Assembly: GCA_040217695.1 (NCBI GenBank)
Contig: JBEHWO010000402.1
Location: forward strand, 1 to 6,101
Source: CALARM01 sp040217695
GTDB lineage: Bacteria; Vulcanimicrobiota; SpSt-956; JAKJGF01
DNA: 6,101 nt
Direction of reading: 5' to 3'
The notes under the pieces: generated by a model
Database searches by the model: none
Told to the model about the DNA's origin: nothing
What the model saw: only the letters and a program-made list of their open reading frames with translations
Program-made: the position numbers and the translations under genes
Shown here: in pieces, positions 4,863 to 6,101 of the stretch
Position numbering within the stretch: the stretch's first letter is position 1
Layout: the number at the start of each line of letters is the position of its first letter

Positions 4863-6101
4863 ATGAAAAAAAGAACCTTTGAATTTATAGAAGGCACATC
4901 GAGTAAATTCTGGTCCATATGTGGAGAAGGCACAGGCCATACAGTTCATTTCGGACGTATCGGAACAGAGGGGCAGAAACAGACTAAAAATTTCTCCTCT
5001 GAAGAAGAGGCAGAAAAATCCTATGAAAAATTAATAAAAGAAAAACTGAAAAAAGGATATATAGAGATCATAGAAGGAGAAAGTCTGGAGAAAGAATTTA
5101 AATGTCCTCCGGGTTTTGAAGAGAAAAAAAGATATCTTCTTAAAATGCTGAAGCACACGAACAGTAAATTCAGGTCAAAAGCACTTATCTGTCTGTCAGA
5201 TAAAAGATATGTCTTACCTGAAATACTTCAACATATTACAGAATGTCTTAAAGACAAACATCCTTCTGTACGTTACAGTTCGGCAAAAGCCCTGGGCATT
5301 CTCTGCAGCAAAGAATATTTCGGAGAAATCCTGAATAATATTGACATGTTAAGCTCATTGCCTGAACTTAACAACGAGAAAATTAAAGTCATCGTAGCAC
5401 TTCAGGAACTCAGAAAAGATGAGAAACCATTTGTCGCTGTTATGGCAGAAGAAGCTCTCAGAAAAATCGACCATAAAGAAACAATAGAAGATATTTCAAA
5501 GAAAGCACTGGATAAATTTCCCGATGAACTTAAAGATATGCTAAAAATGGAAGATGACGGATTTACGGAAAAATTCAAAGAAGTCTTATCTAAAGAAAAA
5601 GACGGGAAATTACTGGAAGCACTCTATGAAACAGATAAACCTGCTGCAAGAAAAACCCTGCAGGAAGTAATCCTTGCGGCAAATCTCCCGAAATACTGGA
5701 ACAATATAAAATCCATTTATAAAAGAGCGGAATACAGAATGGATATGGAACTGTTCGGCTTGCTTGCCTACAGAATAGAAGTTACGCCTCATCAGAAAGC
5801 CGAATATATATACGGTTCATGGTTTGAATTAAACGATACGAATATAAAGAATGTAGAAACTTATGCCGTGAAAGATAAAGAAAAATTTCAACTGTTAAAA
5901 TCATCGGTGCCGAAAAACAGACTCCTGGCAAAAGAAGAGTTAACAGAGATACTGGAAAAATTAAATCTTGACGAACAGGACATATGGGGAGTCATGAGAT
6001 ATATCGTCTATTACGGTGTAAATTACGAAATTAATGATAAGACCGTAAAAGAATTAAAGGATCTTATTGAAAGCGGAAAACTGGAGCAATTTATAGCCCC
6101 T
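4863..6101 (+). CDS. WGR-domain and HEAT-repeat protein, retron partner (3' end outside window)
   Basis: Seen: 413 codons open to the window edge with no stop, starting 12 nt after the RT. Residues 1-75 are a WGR domain: FEFIEGTSSKFWSI, then VHFGRIGTEGQKQTKNF (28-44), where the name-giving Trp is Phe (FGR), then a helix EEEAEKSYEKLIKEKLKKGYIE. Residues about 85-205 hold HEAT-like helical pairs, best in LKDKHPSVRYSSAKALGIL (129-147). Residues 275-305 (LPKYWNNIKSIYKRAEYRMDMELFGLLAYRIE) recall long MolR-like WGR proteins. There is no signal peptide or membrane segment. Known: WGR domains occur in MolR-like proteins and PARPs, where they bind nucleic acid ends. Inferred: this is the retron effector or sensor, perhaps contacting msDNA through the WGR domain. 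Related proteins are long, so more domains (possibly a SWIM zinc finger) may lie past the edge. The toxic activity is not visible. Confidence 0.88.
   Translation, partial: MKKRTFEFIEGTSSKFWSICGEGTGHTVHFGRIGTEGQKQTKNFSSEEEAEKSYEKLIKEKLKKGYIEIIEGESLEKEFKCPPGFEEKKRYLLKMLKHTNSKFRSKALICLSDKRYVLPEILQHITECLKDKHPSVRYSSAKALGILCSKEYFGEILNNIDMLSSLPELNNEKIKVIVALQELRKDEKPFVAVMAEEALRKIDHKETIEDISKKALDKFPDELKDMLKMEDDGFTEKFKEVLSKEKDGKLLEALYETDKPAARKTLQEVILAANLPKYWNNIKSIYKRAEYRMDMELFGLLAYRIEVTPHQKAEYIYGSWFELNDTNIKNVETYAVKDKEKFQLLKSSVPKNRLLAKEELTEILEKLNLDEQDIWGVMRYIVYYGVNYEINDKTVKELKDLIESGKLEQFIAP

Noticed and set aside
4509..4949. Open frame of 146 codons on the minus strand across the RT/WGR junction
   Set aside because: It spans the 3' end of the RT, with its VTG motif, and the start of the WGR gene, both well supported on the + strand; no motif of its own.

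Overview
The window is low-GC bacterial DNA. A/T-ending codons (AGA, ATA, AAA) dominate, genes are tightly packed on the + strand, and AGGAGG-type ribosome sites are common. This suits a low-GC anaerobe of the Firmicutes or Fusobacteria kind, but I cannot name the organism. I see no tRNA, rRNA, CRISPR array or transposase gene.

Left half (1-2797): the 3' part of an alpha/beta-hydrolase gene, a complete DUF169-family gene, a sirtuin (Sir2/CobB-type NAD-dependent deacylase) gene, and a RimJ/RimL-type GNAT acetyltransferase gene. The last two overlap by ATGA. The gap between DUF169 and sirtuin holds a decayed array of 7-bp repeats.

Middle (2798-3416): a repeat-rich, mostly non-coding stretch. 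Directly after the GNAT stop lies a diverged second copy of the last 27-28 GNAT codons, split by a 99-bp element with 17-bp terminal inverted repeats. Removing the element plus one TA restores an open frame (D-I-S-E-Y-L-K-I-N-G-I-W), so this is a MITE-like insertion with a TA target-site duplication. The tail copy is followed by a 48-codon ORF with a good ribosome site. A second copy of the element (107 bp between its TA dinucleotides) then precedes the retron. Both copies carry tandem CGTNACG heptamers. The last 90 bp before the reverse transcriptase hold a perfect 12-bp inverted repeat around a 47-nt loop, the best local candidate for retron non-coding RNA structure.

Right half (3417-6101): a two-gene retron module. 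The first gene is a retron reverse transcriptase with a long charged N-terminal extension and NATGH, MDLKDFFP, LPQG, YADD and VTGIVVN motifs. From memory it most resembles the myxobacterial Mx162-type enzymes. The second gene starts 12 nt downstream, its ribosome site overlapping the RT stop, and encodes a WGR-domain plus HEAT-repeat protein that runs off the window. Retrons of this layout are expected to be anti-phage systems in which RT, RNA and msDNA control a partner protein. This is the most interesting part of the window: a Mx162-like RT in a low-GC host, with a WGR-HEAT partner and a non-coding RNA that is not obvious and may have been disturbed by the repeat insertion.
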